Source: Diphasiastrum complanatum
Lineage: Eukaryota > Streptophyta > Lycopodiopsida > Lycopodiales > Lycopodiaceae
Assembly (NCBI GenBank): GCA_029204225.1
Contig: CM055095.1
Coordinates: 33,049,732-33,113,731, forward strand
DNA length: 64,000 bases
Reading direction: 5' to 3'
Part shown: piece after piece, positions 33,591 to 45,400 of the stretch
Numbering within the stretch: the stretch's first letter is position 1
How the letters are laid out: each line of letters starts with the position of its first letter
Position numbers and translations under genes: made by a program
Notes under the pieces: generated by a model
The model's input: the letters and a program-made list of their open reading frames with translations, nothing else
Database searches by the model: none
What the model was told of the DNA's origin: nothing

Positions 33591-35104
33591 GAATGGATGA
33601 GTTCAAGAGGAGAGTTTGATCTTGATGTAGATCTTGAGAAGGGTAGTTTGTGAGCCTTTGAGAGGCTGCATGCTTCACATCTCTTCCCACACTTTGACAA
33701 ATGCTTGGAGAGTCCAACTGCAAGCTCCTTTGCAACCATAGATTCCATGGCTTTGTAGTTGGGGTGGCCCAACCTTTTGTGCCAAAGTTCCACCTTTGAT
33801 AGCTCCACCTTTGCCAAGTTAACACTCTCCACTGCAATATTAGCATCAAGCTTAAACAATCTACCTTGCTTAAAGCCTTTGGCTATACATTCATCATTTC
33901 TAAGGATGGAACAAACTCCATACTTAAATTGTACATCTAGGACATTATCCATTAACTGGACAACACTAAGCGAATTCTTGGTTAACTTAGGAACATAAAG
34001 AACATTATCAAGATTCATCCTTTTGGATGATCCCACATACAAGGGAATTGTTCCTATTCCACTTATCTTACATTCTTGACTACTTGCAGTATAGATTGAT
34101 CTATGTAAATCATTGTAAGAAAGTAAGGTGGAGAATATGTCCTTTTGATATGTCATGTGGGAACTTGCCCCACTATCAATCCACCAAGAATCATTGGTGT
34201 TGCTCTTGGAAGATGGTGGTTTGTTGGAAACCATCAAGGATGACTCTTCACCCTCCTCCTCCTCCTGATGTGCAATGTTGCTTTGTTTGCTCTCTTGTGC
34301 CTTCTTTTTCTTGAGACATTCTGATGCAAAATGTCCTTTCTTTCCACAGAAAAAACATTTGTATTTGGACTTGTCTTTGATCTTGCCCTTTGAGCTTAAA
34401 GCCTCATCCTCCTCCTTGGTCTCCTTGAAGTGCTTCTTCTTGCCATTGGTCTTCTTCTTGCTTTTGAATGAGAAATTAGCTTTCTCATCACCATCTTGCA
34501 GAGAAATAGCATTCATTCTTGCATTGGTATGCAACATCCTACACTCTTCAGCTACTAATACACTGTGTAGCTTTTCTATAGTAGGTAAAGTGTCTTGGAT
34601 TGCAAAGATTTGGACCAAATCTGTACAGCCACTCCCTAGACCATTGAGGACAATCTGAACAAGCTCACTATCTTGAATCTTCTCTCCAATGGAAGCTAAC
34701 TCCCTATTGAGAGACTTGATTCTTAGCACATAATCTTGTGCACTCTCATCACTCCTCTTCATGCTTTGTAGAATCTGATTCCTAAGCATGAGAACCCTCG
34801 AAGTGTTACTAGACTCATAGATAGATTTTAAAGATTCCCAAGCCTCTCTAGCACTCTTACATGATGATACTTTCCTTAAAAGATCATTGCTTACATTCAT
34901 CTTAATACAATGAAGTGCAAGCCTAGACCTCTTCTTGTATCTCACAAATTCCTGTGCACCTAGAGGTTCATCTTCATCATCTATTAGAAACTCATAAAGA
35001 TCCTGGAGCACCATTAGTGACTCCATTCTCACTTTCCAAATAGCATAATTGGTAGAATTTAACCTCCCACTAGCTTCTAGAAGGTAGGCTCCCACTGATC
35101 CCAT
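33518..35104 (-). CDS. Copia-E gag-protease ORF, 528 codons, open
   Basis: ATG at 35104. Gag (UBN2-type, Trp-Lys-Val-Arg-Met-Glu-Ser) covers residues 1-230. The zinc knuckle Cys-Phe-Phe-Cys-Gly-Lys-Lys-Gly-His-Phe-Ala-Ser-Glu-Cys is at about residues 247-260. Protease Trp-Trp-Ile-Asp-Ser-Gly-Ala-Ser-Ser-His-Met is at about 307-317. GAG-pre-integrase Leu-Trp-His-Lys-Arg-Leu-Gly-His-Pro is at about 442-450 and integrase start Glu-Leu-Ile-His-Ser-Asp-Val at about 504-510. The last 20 or so residues are read out of frame across the deletion join. All catalytic and zinc residues expected for gag and protease are present. It is the best preserved retroelement frame here besides 43.4-46.0 kb. Confidence 0.93.
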   Translation of the reverse strand: MGSVGAYLLEASGRLNSTNYAIWKVRMESLMVLQDLYEFLIDDEDEPLGAQEFVRYKKRSRLALHCIKMNVSNDLLRKVSSCKSAREAWESLKSIYESSNTSRVLMLRNQILQSMKRSDESAQDYVLRIKSLNRELASIGEKIQDSELVQIVLNGLGSGCTDLVQIFAIQDTLPTIEKLHSVLVAEECRMLHTNARMNAISLQDGDEKANFSFKSKKKTNGKKKHFKETKEEDEALSSKGKIKDKSKYKCFFCGKKGHFASECLKKKKAQESKQSNIAHQEEEEGEESSLMVSNKPPSSKSNTNDSWWIDSGASSHMTYQKDIFSTLLSYNDLHRSIYTASSQECKISGIGTIPLYVGSSKRMNLDNVLYVPKLTKNSLSVVQLMDNVLDVQFKYGVCSILRNDECIAKGFKQGRLFKLDANIAVESVNLAKVELSKVELWHKRLGHPNYKAMESMVAKELAVGLSKHLSKCGKRCEACSLSKAHKLPFSRSTSRSNSPLELIHSDVLCVTKWIEDQQVPLPPFYVME

Positions 35105-35723
35105 CTTACTAGCAAGACTCTACACACAAAATATAGATTTGTTTGGACCTGAAACTCACAAAGGTTTCTAACTTGCAGTGTTTCACTCAAATGTTGACTT
35201 CTAATCCAACAGATGGATTTGTAATCACAGTTCTATCACTCCCTCACAAAGCTGGAATGAAGATAAGATGAGATGAAAACTACACTCAAGCAAATCTTGC
35301 CAATCTTGGCTATTCTTGGACAAAAACTGACTCTATCTCTCTCATTCACTTTGATGTACTTTCAAGACCTGATTTCCACTTTAAGAAGGTCTGAAATCAG
35401 CCTAGATTAATTAGTTTTGATGAAACAAATTCAAAACTAATCAATGGCAAGTGATCTTGGTAGCTTATCCTAAGATTTGCACCAAAAATTAAATCAAACT
35501 GACACCAGATGAATTTTCTATGATCCAATGAATATGGGTTATTAAATGCTGGTTCAGAGATGCCCACACGTGTGAAAAGTACAGATTTTGATCTTGAAAA
35601 AGTTTGGGAACCAATCCCCTCACCAAAACCTGGATACCAGCTCGCCCTTCCAATACTAGCTTTTTGCACCAAAACCTGCTAAAACTGGATTAGATTCAAA
35701 CACAGATCAATGGCCTTGTACTT

Positions 35724-35736
35724 GGCTCTGATACCA
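35724..35736 (-). promoter_or_regulatory. Copia-E primer binding site (tRNA-iMet)
   Basis: The minus strand reads TGGTATCAGAGCC directly after the 5' LTR. The leader 35105-35723 is noncoding and holds CACACGTGTG at 35565-35574. Confidence 0.95.
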
Positions 35737-36416
35737 TGTAAAAAGTACAGTACTAAGGACCATAAATGGATCTTTGAATGATCCACAAGGTGATTGTATG
35801 CTTGTTAAACAATCTATCAGAAACTAGTCATCAAAAAACAAGATCTAGTTTAGCAGCTTGATAGGAAACAAGTAGAGACAATCAAAGCATTGATCAATTA
35901 GTATAATCCAACTCCACACGTGTGGAAATAAGGCTGTAGTATGGCCTGTATATAGTGTTTACAAAGTGCCAAAGCTGGGTTTCATTGGAAATCAAGAGTA
36001 ATCACCATATAATGAGAGGAAACTCGAGTTTCTCCTTGAGGCTCCGAAAAGTTTCTATCTTCTCACTATGGAGAATGGGAATACATAGTAAAACACACTT
36101 CCTTTGCAAAGTTAGGTGAAAATCCAGCATGTAATAAGGAAGTAGACTCCACTTTCTTGCCCTAATGTGAAAACCCTAGCCTAGATCCAAGAGTCATGCT
36201 TGGTAGGTACAAATCTCATCATAAATCATGGTCTAGATCCTACAAAGTAGGAATCACTACCAAATAGACACAACCACTCCTCTTGACTCGTGGTAACCTA
36301 CTTTAGGTGTGTATGTACAAGTGGCACTTTGGCCATTCAAGTAACCAACAAACAATATTGACAAAATGTACAATATACTACATGGCTAGATTTGCCAATG
36401 TAGGCAATTTTTCACA
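35737..36416 (-). repeat. Copia-E 5' LTR
   Basis: Partner of 32442-33111; TG/CA ends; CACACGTGTG at 35915-35924. Confidence 0.95.
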
Positions 36417-37250
36417 CACACATGTGTGGAGCCTATTCCCACGTGTTAAAATAGTGTACTTGTCATGTACCCTAATCATGTAGGTTGTACATATGATTCA
36501 ATTCAAGTTCTAGTGGCTAAAAAGGCCAAAAACTAGTTTTCTAGACATATGACACATGGCATCAATCTATTGATTGCATGAGCGACATCCTTTGGTTAGG
36601 TGTCATATCATATGTGTAGAGGACAGCTCACATGTGTGGAATAAGCTGAAGTAGGTGAATTTTGACTTCTAGAAGATTTCCAAGTAGATCTCCATACATA
36701 AGAAAAATGGACCAAAAGTGCTCAAAATAGAAGGTTTTGTCCAAGTGTCAGTTTTGCATGATGAATCATCATATGACAAAGCACCTTCACACATGTGGGA
36801 TCAGAGGGATGATTAGTACCACGAGCTCTCACTTATTGTATATATAGAGCCACATTTGGCCATAATCAATGTGAGACACCAATCTTGGTTTTGGAAGCAA
36901 TTTTGAGTGATTCTCTCCATTTGTCTACATTTGTTTTGATTGTTTTGAGGTTCTATCAATGTGTACTTGATTTTCAGGTTGGAGGGTGTACTTTATGGTT
37001 TCACACGTGTGAAACCATAAAGTACACCTACCTTCAATTAATGATTGTTCTTGTTAGGATTTTGTGTCTAGAATTGATCTAGATTGATCTTAATCTCAAG
37101 TAGATTGATAGATCATGTAACCTGACAACCAATCCCTCTTGAGGATTAGATTAGAATCCACTCTTGGTCCTTTTTGTACTTTTTGCACATTTCTGGAGTG
37201 GACTACCCACTCTAGTGTTTCATAGAGGTCGGGCCCAGTTAACGCTCTTC
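36417..37250 (+). other. LTR-like or promoter-like region with palindrome
   Basis: AT-rich, no gene. It has a TATA motif TTGTATATATAGAGCC (about 36836-36851) followed by transcript-leader-like sequence. It carries several CACATGTGTGG/CACACATGTGG variants. It resembles the organisation of the Copia LTRs here but has no second copy in the window, so it may be an old solo LTR. That is inference. Confidence 0.35.
36985..37028. repeat. 44-bp perfect palindrome
   Basis: Every base from 36985 to 37006 is complementary to 37028 back to 37007, with no loop. The centre is TTTCACACGTGTGAAA and the outer part GGTGTACTTTATGG. It can form a cruciform or an RNA hairpin. Confidence 0.97.
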
Positions 37251-38039
37251 ATAAACGAAAAGACGCTTCAAACTTTGGTGCTTTATGGTTGTTCAACTAA
37301 CAATTCCATACTAGCGAAAAATAAAGTGTATGTATAAAAAAACATTTTCTTACTTGTTTATAGAATAAAGTTCAATAATGACTTCAAGTCAATGCTAGTA
37401 AGGTGCTTGGCTTCAAAACTTCTCTTGGATTCGGCTAGTGATTAGTAGGTCAAAAAAGCAGCGGGGAGTAATTTGTTCTCTAAACAAGGCATACGAACTG
37501 CATTTTGTCATGCCATTGCTATAATTCTAAACCATCTCCCTACTTGAGGTCGTACAAAATGATTCACTATCATAAATGATTTAACTAACCAAGCTCTACT
37601 ACCGTTCGCTTGAAGGTAAGAGCAAAACCCTTCATAAAATTGAGATGAATATAAACGAGAAATCAAGTAAAGTAGAATGTTACAACAAATCCACAAATAG
37701 TAATGAAAGTTGAATCATACCTCATAATGCTGTTAGGTAGCCGTTATGTGTGGATACTCTAGTCATGAATGCCTCCTCTTGAGTCCCATTGCTCTTTAGG
37801 ACATCAACTTTTGTAGCATAAAATCAGAGCTAGGCACGTTGATGCAGTTTTTCCCACTTTGCGCATGTCGGATCGAGTTGGTATAACAAAAGAAAATGAA
37901 GAAAATCAAATTTTCTAGAATATGAACGGTGCAATTGGCATGTTAATGGTTCAATTGAGAGAAAACTAAACCAAAATTCTGTAAAAAAAAAATAGGCCAA
38001 AAAGATGTAATGGCTAAAAAATCAACAACCAATCAATCA
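37251..38039. other. unassigned region
   Basis: No gene or element recognised; only short open frames without motifs. Confidence 0.5.
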
Positions 38040-38710
38040 CCAAAAATGAGCATGCATGATGGTACATGCAATTAGTAACCTCCCAACATCCCACAAGTGA
38101 AATCATGCAAGCAACCTCTTTCACCCTTGCATATCAAGCACTCATGATGCTTACTAGCAACCCATTACTCCACACACAACAAGTCATCTACTACAAGCTC
38201 GTTTGAGCAAGCCATAATGAAACCCTAATGACAAATGAAAGACAAACCACATCCACTCAATCAATCCGAAAAGTAGTCATCCTCACACCTAAAACACTCT
38301 CACAAGAATCAAGCCACACTCATCACTCACACCCTCAACCAAATACTCAACCCATGCAATCAAACCATTGCAATCTCAACATCATACAAACTTTGGATCA
38401 AACCCTCATCACCACACTAACATTAGGCATCACCCTTCAACTAGCACTCATCCAACAAACAATCTCCAAGAAACAAGCATCACTCATTACTAGCTATGGA
38501 GTTACTAACATCAAGCAAGTAATTACAAGGCACTAGCATTGAGCAACATTTAGACACAAAATGAAACTAAACAACAAGCTCAAACAAGCAAGCTCTCAAA
38601 ATTGATAACTCACAAATTAACAACTCCCAAAAGTACTAACTTTCAAAAATACTAACTCATTATTATCCAACTATATCTTAACACAAAGAGTGGCCTCCTT
38701 TTATAGTAAA
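38040..38710 (-). other. strongly A+C-rich strand-asymmetric block with minus-strand TATA
   Basis: The plus strand is rich in A and C and very poor in G over about 650 bp, with ACTCATC/CAATCAAAC-like words. At the right edge the minus strand reads ACTATAAAAGGAGG (about 38696-38709), a good TATA box that would start transcription into the block. An open frame at 38228-38536 plus is likely a by-product of the composition. It could be an LTR or a 5' transcribed region. Confidence 0.4.
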
Positions 38711-39694
38711 TTTCAAGGGGCCCCTTCAAGATGAGGCCTTGTCAATTTTCATGCCCTTCGAGCCCTTTTGTCCATTTGTCCAACACCCATTGGCAAGTAC
38801 ATCAAGTGGCCTCCTTGAGGGTGAAGGGGTTGGTGCCATTTAAGGCCCTCTTCCAAAACTAGCCAAGATGTCACTTTTGTCAACAGCTAGAGGAGGTATC
38901 TACCAAACTTTTCTAGCCTCCAAGGTCTTCTTGTATTTATTATCCAAAAGGTAGTTGAAGACTGTCGCTCTCTCTTGCTAGGTGTCCTCTATTTTCCTCG
39001 GTCCTCCATTTCCTTGGCTTTCATTTGATTTTTTCTTGTAGTATGCACAGCCCGATTTTTGGCTTCTGGTTTTTGGCTCTTTGGGAGTACCGACTTGGTT
39101 TGTGCATTTTGCCCATTTCCCGTAATTTGCCCATTAGAGTTTATGAAAGTTTTCAATATTGCCCATAATTCACAGTTTGGTTTTTGCTTGCTAAAAATTT
39201 TTCTTGACGATTCTTTGACTGAAGTTGACTTTTTCGGCATTCATGAATAGGGCTCCCACGACAACATGGTTTCCCTGAAAATGCACTAGGCAACCATATA
39301 TTAGTAAAACCAACTCTGTACATGGTAGCTATGCCAGCTATTTTTACAACTGGCCAAAAGAGGTAAAACATTATCACAGGCCTTGTCAAAGGCCGTAAAT
39401 TTTTCTCTAGTCTCATTTAGGGACCCAACTCTAGGTGGACGACATTTTTGGCCCGGTCTTTACAAAGATTGACCACAAAGTATTTTTGATGGTTTTTTTT
39501 AAAGTCAATTTCTTACTTTTAAACTGTGTCTAGCCACTTTAGGAGTGGGTTGGATTCCAATTCTAAGACAAATTTGTGCCAAATTCTCTATAATAACCAT
39601 ATTTTACATGTCGATTTTCAGTTATTGTGAACTTAAGCTTCAATATTAGTCCGATTTTCCGTGCAAAAATATTGGCTAACAGGGCACATCAAGT
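38711..39694. other. unassigned region
   Basis: No gene recognised. Open frames at 38989-39416 show no known motif. Confidence 0.5.
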
Positions 39695-40854
39695 GAGGGT
39701 AATTCGAGGGGAGCCTTGCCCTTTGACTACCTTGATGGTGATTTTGAAATTTTTGGGAGAGGTGTACGAGCTCAAGTGATCTCAGGAGCTTCCAAAGTAG
39801 TAGTAAGGTCTCCAGAAGGTTGGATCAAGAGTGGTTTCTTCATCTTCTCCTTCATGGTATTGCCACAAGGTTTTGGCTTCTGAGGACGTGAGGTGTGTGG
39901 ATGAGGAGTTGATGGAATGTCATGGAGGATCTCATCATCGATTTGATAGATTGTTTCCTCCTCACATAGGTCCCATGGGTAATTGGGTCGTTTGACACAA
40001 TATATTTTGGTATCAGGTATTTCAATCGTAACCTTGGTGACTGGTTCCATCTTGGACGAATGTTGTCAAAATGCTTTGGTTGGAAGTGTCTCCATGTAGT
40101 TCAGTATCTGAATGTCAGAAATGTCCAAATCTTCTGGGCAATTTTCAACTCACAAAACATTTTTGTCATCTATGAATAAATCAACTGATTCATCAGTAGG
40201 TAGCCATGCAACGTTTAACAATTCATCATTGTGTGGTGTAACATCAATAAAATTGACATAAATGATAAGCGTGTCTAGATCATGAGGTTGTTCGTTGGCG
40301 GCCAAGGGAGTATGGGTACAATCATCTTGATTTTGATCACAATAATCAACATTCACACAATCAATCATAGCCAAACTGTGATATCGGTAGATTTAACATA
40401 CTGAACTTTCTCTTGGGTAGACTGGTATGGCTCAAACACATAATTTGTAGTGGATGAATCATTGTCATGGTATCATGTTGGGTTTGAGCTTTCCAGATGA
40501 ATCAATGGTAACGGACATCTCCCTATTACCAAAAGTTACCCACCCTTTGCTCCAATTATGAAAGACCTTTGCATTGGTGAGCCATGGTCAACCAAGCGAT
40601 ACCTCATAAGAATAGGCATTACTAGGAATATCGAGTACAACCAGGTCTATGGTGAATTTCACGCCTCCCAGATTAATCAAAATTTGTGGGAGGAATCCTG
40701 AAGGTCGTACCACACTTTGATCGGTCATCCTGAGCTAACAAGGTGAGTATGGTGAGTTTGTCTTTCAGGTTCCATTCCAACATGAGAGATGTGGAGATGA
40801 TATTGACACCTGAGCCAGCATCTAGCACAACTAATACTTCTCGGGATTGGCGAT
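39695..40854 (-). pseudogene. Gypsy-A-type protease and linker fragment
   Basis: It is collinear with 21.15-22.3 kb of Gypsy-A. Shared parts include the Tyr-Pro-Trp-Asp-Leu-Cys-Glu-Glu linker (about 39970), the Asp-Glu-Ile-Leu-His-Asp-Ile-Pro block, and the protease site Val-Leu-Asp-Ala-Gly-Ser-Gly-Val-Asn-Ile-Ile-Ser (about 40800-40835). It is broken by stops and ends abruptly at 40854 where an opposite-facing LTR begins. The protease core is better preserved than in Gypsy-A. Confidence 0.87.
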
Positions 40855-42460
40855 TGTTAGCAACTGTGCTAACACAGAGAAAATAAAAAAAAAATAAAAC
40901 TCCGTGGCATGTGTTTTGAAAGACCACGTATGAGTATCTGTCAATAAACTTCAAGCCATGGCATGTGTTTTTTAAGTCCATGAGTAGAAGCTTAAATGAT
41001 AATAAAATAGCTTAAACTTAGATTTAGAACTTAGACTTAGGAATCTTAAGATTAGAAATATTTTATCTTAAGTTGTCCTAAGTTAAGAAAATTGAAGTTC
41101 TAAATCCTAAGTTAGAAGTTCTAGAAAGGCTAGGAACAAATTAGTCCCATAAGTTAGTAGACACTTATGGAGGACCCTCCTTGCCATAAAAGGAGAGGTA
41201 TTTGCATTGTAAATAACACTTTTGAGATTAAGCTATCTTGCTCTCTATTTTGGAGAATTATCATTCTATTTCATTTGTGTTCCCCTTGGAAAGGTGCATA
41301 GCTTGAGGGAAGGTGCTCGGGCCTCCTCTTGCCTCCTTTTCATCGGTTTTATTGTGACATGTTCATTATTGCTTATTTGTTTAGTATTAGCCGCAATCTC
41401 ATTTATTACCCTTCGGGTGTTAATCTAGGATTAGTCTAGTCACCTTGCTAGTTGGGTAAGCCTTAGCAAGGATTTTTATTGTTGTTACTAATTAGTTTAT
41501 TTGGGTAAGCCTTAGTGCTCTCACTCCTGTCCATATTCTCGTTGAAGCTTATTGTAGAAACCTAAAAGTGGACAAATCTCTACATCCCTATACTACACTC
41601 GTAAGTAGATCTAGCCACCGCACTCACTAGAAATACTTCCAACATTGGCGCCGTTGCCTCTTTTTAAGTATTTTTCTACCTAGCTTCTTCTCCTTTTTTT
41701 CTTTTATTTCTTGCTTCCGTGTTGTATGTTTGCTTGTGTGCTTATCTCTATCTACCAACAAACAGCATGCGTCGTCTCTCCCGGTCCTACACGAGCTGCG
41801 GAGCAACTTCTCAAACTGGGCGAAAGCAACAAAAGAGTCAACTTGGGCATTTTCTTCAAAATAAGTGACCCAAGTGACCTTTTTTAGAACCAAACAAGTA
41901 TATCAGAATTTGTCAGTTTGTCAACAGCCCTAACAAACCATGACCTTTCATTTTATCACCTCCACAAATTCTGACCACATCATATTTTGATAAAATAGCC
42001 TGTTATACTGTCAAAATCCCTTATTTCTCATCAAAATCTTTGTCTTAGAATTCGCCAACTTCACTGAGGCTGAATCTCATTAAGATCAGTGCTTTAGCAG
42101 CTCCATGAATTCTATCTCACAGAGTTTGCCCATCTATTGACTGAACATCACATCTTTCTCTATATTACCTATCTACCAGTCAAACCTCTCTGTTAGAATT
42201 CGCCATCAAGCCTAAGAATTCGCCCTCTCAGAGCATGATTTCCCTGTACTATCCGCAAAAAATCACTATTCTGACATTCAGAAGACTTGTTCAAAATTCG
42301 CAAGTATTACAGTTAGATTTATCAGCCTCTCCATGATTTCTCAATCTGTCCGCGAATTCTATAACAATCAGAAAGACCAATTTTTGTCCTACACTATCCA
42401 TTCTGCAAGCAAACTGCCCTTTTTGCCAAGTACAGTCCTGCCCTACTCATCTGTATTCTG
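40855..42460 (+). mobile_element. Gypsy-A-type 5' LTR plus leader, plus strand, truncated
   Basis: The LTR 40855-41644 (790 bp) starts TGTTAGCAACTG and ends CTTCCAACA. The primer site TGGCGCCGTTGCC is at 41646-41658 and the leader continues to 42460, just before where the gag ATG would be. There Copia-F begins. The gag-pol body is not present in the window. The LTR is head-to-head with the minus-strand fragment to its left. Confidence 0.88.
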
Positions 42461-45400
42461 TGTGAAAATTGTCAACATTTCCTAGCTAGTTTGAGGCCTA
42501 AATTGGCAATTTTTTTACATAGTTTTGGATCTAACATTTCACACGTGTGAAAGAGGCCTATATACTTTTATTTTAGTATATATTTCATGTTGAAGAAGTC
42601 TCAAACTTCAGGACCTTCGAAATGACACCAAAATCATGTTATTTGGACATATAGGCCAAAATTGGCTATTTTAGCCTACTGGTGTCCTAAATTTGGGTCC
42701 TAAGTTCTAGAGAGAGAAGAGAGAGTCATCTCTCTCACCTATATTAGGCTGAAATTCGTGGAGAACAGGTTGGAGAAACTTGCTGGGAGGTTTTAACCAT
42801 TATGCAAATGTGTTTTCAGGTTCTTAATAGGTTGAGGAACATTCTCACATGAAGTGATCTTAAATCTACATCTAAACACCAAGATATGACAAGCTAGTGA
42901 AGCTAGTCTTGTGATTCACTAAGTGTGCTCTTTCATTCACCTCTAAAGCTTGTAGTTATCACTTGCTGGAATTTATAAACTTTTAGAAGTGTGGTTTACG
43001 TGTGGTTTTATAGGTTGAATAAATATCTTAGTGTGTTGATCATATGTTGATCAAGTTTGTTCAATTCTAGGTATTCTTGGCAGCCTAGTCTTTTGTATTT
43101 TCTAAGAATGCAAGTAACTCTTCACACCATAACTTGATTTGGTTACTTGCTGGAAAGTTTGAGAGCTTAAGCAAGAGTGTGTTCAGGTTGGTTTGAGTTT
43201 GTAATCCATTCTTAGTGTGTGCAAAGTGTTGCATGTGTTTTCAATCTTCCTTTCTATGCTTGGAAACCAGCCAGGTTCAAGATAGAAGTGTTTTAGGGTC
43301 CTAGATCTTCTGAGATCTCCTTATCCATCATTTGTTGAGAGGAAAGTGAGTGTTAGGTGTATTAACACAGAGCCTAAAAGTTGAAGAATCATTATATTCA
43401 TGGCTTCCAATGGTGGGATCATGTTAGAAACTAATGATAGGTTGAGTTCATCAAACTTCTCTACCTGGAAAGTGAGGATGGAATCCTTACTTGTGTTGAA
43501 TGAACTCATGGACATAGTTGCAAGATCTGAAGAGAGACCACCCACAGTTCAAGAGCAACAAAGGTTTGATAAGAAGGCCAAAAGGGCTCTTCATATCATT
43601 AAAATGAATGTTACCAATGAACTTCTCAAGGAAGTTGGTAAGTGTCAAAGTGCAAGTGAGGCATGGAATGCCTTGAAGGAGCTCTTTGAATCAAAGTCCA
43701 CATCTAGGGTATTGACCCTAAGGAGGCAAATATTTTCTAGTAGGCAAAGAGAGGGTGAAAGATCTCATGCATTTGTCTTGAGGATTAAGTCCTTAAGTGA
43801 TGATCTAGCATGTATTGATGAAAACATAAAAGATGGTGAAATAGTCCAGGTTATGTTGAATGGTTTGCTAGATGAACATGCTAACCTTGTGCAAAGTTTT
43901 GCCATTCAAAGAGTCTTGCCAAGTGTGATTGACTTGCAAGAAATCTTATTGGCTGAAGAACATAGGTTGCAATCAAAGCTTGATGGTGCATCCTTGCAAG
44001 GTGGAGGTGAAGAGGCTTTCTTCACAAAAGGCAAAGTCAAAGGTAAAGGTAAAGGCAAAGGGAAATGGTCCAAAGGTGGTAACTCGGATCATGATGATCA
44101 CTCTTCCTCTTCTTCTACTTCTTTTAGAAAAAAAGATAAGTTAAAGTTCAAGTGCTTTTATTGTGGGATAAAAGGTCATTTTGCAAATGAATGTCATAAG
44201 AAGCAAAGTAATGAAGGTAGCAAGAAAAACAACTTTTGTACTTCTAATGAGGATCTAGATTCTTGCGATTCTCTCATGATGTGTTCTTCAAGTCTAATGT
44301 CAAGTGGAAGTGACAAGGATTCATGGTGGATAGATAGTGGATCTAGTTCACACATGACTAGTCACAAGGAGTTCTTTACTTCTTTGATCTCTTATGTTGG
44401 AACCAAGAAAGTGGTTCACATGCCAAATGGTGGTGAGTGTATGATCAAAGGTATTGGCTCAATTCCTATTTGTCTTTCTACTAATAGGAATGCAAGGCTT
44501 GACGGTGTTCTTTACATTCCTTCACTTTCAAGGAATTTGCTAAGTGTTGGTCAAATGTTAAAGAAAGGGTACAAGACAAAGTTTGTTGGGGATGTTTGCC
44601 TCATTACTAAGGGAGATGTCTTGATTGCTAGGGGCAATAGACAAGGTAGACTTTACAAGCTTGATGCATTTGTTATGTCTAACAAGAGGAATGAAATGGA
44701 TGTTGGTGGTTCTCTCAACTTTCAAAAGTCAATCCCTAGCATCAATAAGATTGGTAGATCTTATACAAAGTCTAAAGGACCTCCTTATGCTAGATCTAGG
44801 TTGAGATCTAATGAGCTTCTTGGAGATAGTTATTGTTGTGCTAACTTGGCAACTTTTGGTGAATCTATGATCAATGTTTTGGATCCATTGGATCTTGAAG
44901 ATGGACTAGTGCTACCTACTAGTCAAATGGAGTCATGTGGTGCTAAATTAGTATCATGTTTGAACTCTTCTACTCATAGATTTCCAAGTCTTGGTGGCTC
45001 TTCAATGGAACTTCTCAAGGAAGTTGATAAGTGTCAAAGTGCAAGTGAGTCATGTAATGCCTTGAAGAAGCTCTTTGAATCAAAGTCCACATCTAGGGTA
45101 TTGACCCTAAGGAGGCAAATATTTTCTAGTAGGCAAAGAGAGGGTGAAAGTGCTCATGCATTTGTCTTGAGGGTTAAGTCCTTAAGTGATGATCTAGCAT
45201 GTATTGATGAAAACATAAAAGATGGTGAAATAGTCCAGGTTATGTTGAATGGTTTGCTAGATGAACATGCTAACCTTGTGCAAAGTTTTGCCATTCAAAG
45301 AGTCTTGCCAAGTGTGGTTGACTTGCAAGAAATCTTATTGGCTGAAGAACATAGGTTGCAATCAAAGCTTGATAGTGCATCCTTGCAAGGTGGAGGTGAA

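Larger units (their letters stand above)
32442..36416 (-). mobile_element. Copia-E, deletion derivative with intact ends
   Basis: LTRs at 32442-33111 (670 bp) and 35737-36416 (680 bp) start TG and end CA. The 5-bp target duplication CACAC is at 32437-32441 and 36417-36421. Primer site, purine tract and an open gag-protease frame are present; most of integrase, all RT and the start of RNase H are deleted. The LTRs differ at about 20 sites plus an 11-bp duplication in one and a 20-bp deletion in the same copy. It is a non-autonomous element that could have moved using another Copia's enzymes. Confidence 0.95.

Noticed and set aside
38228-38536. 102-codon frame on the plus strand
   Set aside because: Explained by extreme A+C composition; no motif.
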